Assembly (NCBI GenBank): GCA_013399875.1
Contig: VXAZ01001670.1
Location: forward strand, 3,264,108 to 3,328,107
Direction: 5' to 3'
Origin: Gymnorhina tibicen
Taxonomy: Eukaryota > Chordata > Aves > Passeriformes > Artamidae
DNA length: 64,000 nt
The notes beneath the pieces are model-generated. The model did no database searches, was not told the origin of the DNA, and was given only the letters and a program-made list of their open reading frames with translations. The translations under genes were made by a program, and so were the position numbers. This document shows positions 60,519 to 64,000 of this stretch, in pieces (the stretch's first letter is position 1; each line of letters starts with the position of its first letter).

Positions 60519-63500
60519 GTAAGTTATATTTGTAAATTATCAAATACAATAAAATAATAAAAACAGATAATGGAACGCAGAAAATCCTGAAATACATGAC
60601 TAAGAAGCTTTAAGTTTTTTAACAGGATGAAAATTTAAATTCCTGTTCCTGTTTGCATGAAGTAGTCTGGTTTTGTGGCTGTTGGTTTTTTGCTGGGTTT
60701 TTTGTCCCCCCCCTCCTTTCTCAGCAGGTTGAGAATCCTGTCCTTCCTCTTTTCATTGTGTTCTAGAAACAATATTATGTTAATGCCACAAAAGGGGAGG
60801 AGGGACGAGGGATTACTACCAGCACCTCTTACTATTTCTGTACATTAAAAAATTAGAAAAAGAAGTAATCTGTTGTATTTCACAAGAGTTGAAAACACAT
60901 TTGTGTTTATGTTCTCTTTCAAGTTTACTGCTACAACTTATTTCAAATTATATCTGAAAACTAGGTTTCTGTATTTGCAGAATTCCTGAAAGATGGCAGC
61001 TCTCGATGTGCTTGTTTAGTTCAGAGGTGTATTTTAGCTTGCCATAATTACATTACAGGACAGTCCTTGAATGCTTATAATCAAAACGGTTATTTGTTGT
61101 TTGGAAAAGGTTAGATACATTATAAGCAGCTACTGACTTCTGGAATAAATTAACTCAGAGGGAGTGATGCTGACTTAACTATTTTAGCAGTACTGCTAAA
61201 ACTTTTGATACAATAAAACCTGAATACCATAATTTTAATTTGTGTCAATTTAAACATCTTTCTCCCAGTAGCTTGGGAGTGGAATAAGTACAGCCACTCT
61301 ATATCTTCACTATTTTTTGTTTTGAGTGATTTTTAGAACCAGTATAGGTATATTATCAGATCAGTGTATGTATGTGAACACAGTCATCAAACTGACTGTT
61401 CGGTCCTGACCTAAATTTGCGAACCAGTGCAAATACAGCTGTGAGTCACATACTGTGTCTTTGTCATCTGTTAGGTTTAGAATGCAGAACTTGGAGCAAT
61501 TTGTGATTCTGTCTATCCTATGTACTGTAGTGCTGTGTGCAGGTAAAAGGCTCATTTGGTAAAAGCTCCTTTATTTGATATCCTTTGTGAAAATATAAAT
61601 ATATAATCAAATCTTTGGAAAGGGGCTTGAAGGAAGCCATCTAAGCAGATGCTTACTCAGCTGAGTGTATGGTTAAACGTTTCTTCAAGCAAGTATTCAC
61701 ATTTTGGAGCTATAAACCATTCGAAACTCATTATCTAACTTGATGTTAGTCTTTTAGATGAATATTGACCTTTGCACATTTTGGAATGAGCAAATAAATG
61801 CTACCTCTTTTTAGTTTAGTTCATTTTGGTGTTGGGTTTTGTGTTTGTTTGTTGTGGGTTTTTGTTTGGTTGTGTTTTTTTTATTTGGGCTTTGGGGGGG
61901 CGCTTGGGGGTTTTGTGGGTTTTTGTTGGGGTTTGTTTTTTTTTTGGTTGGTTGGTTTTCTTTCTAGAATAAAACAATGTATTTGGAACCTGCTAGTCCT
62001 TGTCTAAATTAAAGGAAAGCTAACGGTGTTTTATTCAGTTGTCTGAAGTTTGAGAACTAGTAGCAGACTTAATTCAGAAAGTAAATCTTTATTCCTTCTT
62101 AGCTGTGTTTTTTGCACTTGGGTTTTGCATCAGTAAGCTGCAAAATGTGGATGCTGATAACTTAACATAAGCAACCTTTGGAGACAGTGTTATTAGTAGC
62201 TGAGGATTTTTGGAACCTGTATGGTGATAAACTTTACTAGCTGTTTCAGAAACTTCCTGCAGTTACAGCAGTCAGGGCAAAAAATGTTATGTGTCCTGAA
62301 ATCTGGCTTTGAGCCGGGTATAACATACTGTGGGTGAAATCTCAGCTATTACAGAACCATTAAGATACTTCCTCAGGTTAAGGCTGAGGGTTGTCCTAAG
62401 GCAGAGGAGGCTTTGGAGCATGTTTTCAAAAATACCCCTTTGCAGTCATCAGCATGAGTTTGTAATGCTTATTCCTTTTCTGTAGAGCGTTTGTGTCCCT
62501 GGTTACTTTCTAAAATTCTCTTTACAACTGTTTCTTAGTGTTGGGAAGCTCAGTGTAAACAGTACATTTGTCTTGAGTTGAACAAAGGGTAGTTGTTTAA
62601 AATTTTGGCTTTCTGAAATCTGCTTCTCATGATTGATCCGTGTGGTTCAGATAGTTTGGTTTCCAAAAGAACCAGTTTAGCCTCTGTTATTAAACAAAAT
62701 ATTTCGATTGATAGTATTTAATGAAACAAATGGCCTCCATATGGACCTTAGTAATATGTTTGCCCCTGTCCAGCATGAATGTGCTTCAGTCCTGGCTAGG
62801 ACTGGTTTGGGGGCTTAAACAGTAACTCTGCCTGTCTAGTCAGGCTTTAGTCTGTCCTCTGGAGGAAAACGCCATTTGGCGCATTAATTGTGAAAGTATA
62901 TTTTTTTGAGGTTTGGGTTTTTTTTTTTAAATTGTTTGCTTCAGTATTATAATTTGTAGGGTACAGGTCAATGGTGACCATCCCATAATTGCTGCCTACA
63001 GAGAGCAAAGGGGACTGATGACACTTGTTGAGACATCAGTAGGTTGCATGGCTTTTTTGGCATGTGCTGAGTTCTGCTTTTATTTTCTGTTATATGCTCA
63101 AACTTCAGTTTTATAAGTGAACTTTGAAATAACTGTGTTAAGTTAGGATAAATGTTGTAGTACATGCTAGGCAGTTGAAGTAAAATTAATATGGTAATAA
63201 AGTAGGTGTTAATTTCCAAGAATTCACGTATCTAATTTTCTAGAACGCAGTTCAGACTATTTTAGCAAACTCCAGTTAGATGCAATCTGTTTATGAAAAA
63301 TAGAATATGCATAAGAATTTGCAGGGGAGGAAAAACCAAACCTGCTAAGGTGTTTAAAAAATTTATTTGAAATATGTTAAAATGAATTACCTCTATCTTA
63401 TACAGTGCTTTCTGTCTGGCCTTTTGTAAAGCAGGTATTAAAAACAATTTAGAAATTATTGCTGTTAAATAATCTGTATTGACATGTTTGATCTCTTACT

Positions 63501-64000
63501 GGCTAAGAACTGGAGAAAGTTTTCTTAGGACCTACAGGTCATTAAACTAGCAGCATAAATCTAAATACTTGTATAAATACTTCGGTGCTTGCACTGAAAA
63601 GTTGATGTGCGAATTGCATTAAATTGTTCTCTCTCTTTTTAAAAGTTTCTTACTGCAATTCCCACTGGGGAGAAAACCCACCCTAGAGCTGCAGAGTTCT
63701 ATATCATATTTCTTTGTATTAAATTTTGCAGGTATTAAAACAGTATCCTTCTAAGCTCAGATATTTAAGTTGAATGAGAACCACAGTTTAAACAGATTTT
63801 TAGTGCAGTGAGGCATATAGATGGTAGTATTCTACTGATTACCTCAAAATTGATTTGTCTTCAATAGTTGTGTAAAATATTAAAAGCACTATTAAGACTG
63901 ATTACCTGGGCTATTACAAAATAAATTCTACCATTGCTGCAACCATCACAGCACCTTTTGTAGATGTGTATAGGGGGAGGGAAGAGTCTTTGGAAGAAAT
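60519..64000 (+). other. Second intron of the unidentified gene, to window edge
   Basis: No further exon is visible before the window ends. It contains the G/T-rich tract near 61.8-61.97 kb, described separately. Confidence 0.5.
61820..61966 (+). repeat. G/T-only tract with G-quadruplex pattern
   Basis: Nearly 150 bp has almost only G and T on the plus strand, with repeats of GTTT and TTGG. At 61887-61919 four G runs (3, 7, 5 and 3) are separated by loops of 4, 5 and 6 bases, which fits the standard quadruplex pattern. It lies on the non-template strand of the unidentified gene. Confidence 0.75.

Overview
The window looks like vertebrate nuclear DNA, most likely from a bird. Coding sequence is split into short exons with GT/AG borders. 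CpG islands mark gene starts. A CR1-type LINE tail ends in the typical duplicated octamer at about 20.86 kb, and there is a family of old LTR-like repeats. The gene order ENTPD5 - COQ6 - FAM161B - ZNF410, with alternating strands, is the block found on human 14q24.3. No bacterial-type gene, CRISPR array or phage module is present.

Layout: (1) 2.4-8.6 kb (+) holds the last seven coding exons of ENTPD5, an ER nucleoside diphosphatase, followed by a long 3' UTR to about 11.1 kb. (2) 12.2-21.3 kb (-) holds a complete twelve-exon COQ6, the flavin monooxygenase of ubiquinone synthesis (467 codons plus stop). (3) A 348-bp bidirectional CpG promoter with two CCAAT boxes separates COQ6 from FAM161B. 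(4) 21.65-29.02 kb (+) holds FAM161B, eight coding exons (554 codons). (5) 30.2-49.7 kb (-) holds ZNF410, a five-finger C2H2 transcription factor. Nine coding exons are clear and a tenth, terminal one is a candidate. Its non-coding first exon lies in a CpG island at 49.2-49.75 kb. (6) 49.8-52.8 kb is intergenic; I see no PTGR2 exons there, although that gene adjoins ZNF410 in mammals. (7) From 52.8 kb a second CpG island, interrupted by two runs of N, starts a plus-strand gene. Its first coding exon (truncated by the gap) and second exon (60.4 kb) are visible, but I cannot name it.

The genes are ordinary housekeeping loci and do not form a functional system. The points of most interest are: the ZNF410 C-terminus, which appears to use a tail unlike the mammalian one; five diverged LTR-like copies that all lie antisense to the gene containing them; a perfect 17-bp hairpin in a COQ6 intron; and the unnamed gene whose start is lost in an assembly gap. 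I did not find convincing evidence of a novel biological system. All exon borders were set by eye from reading frame, splice signals and remembered family sequences.
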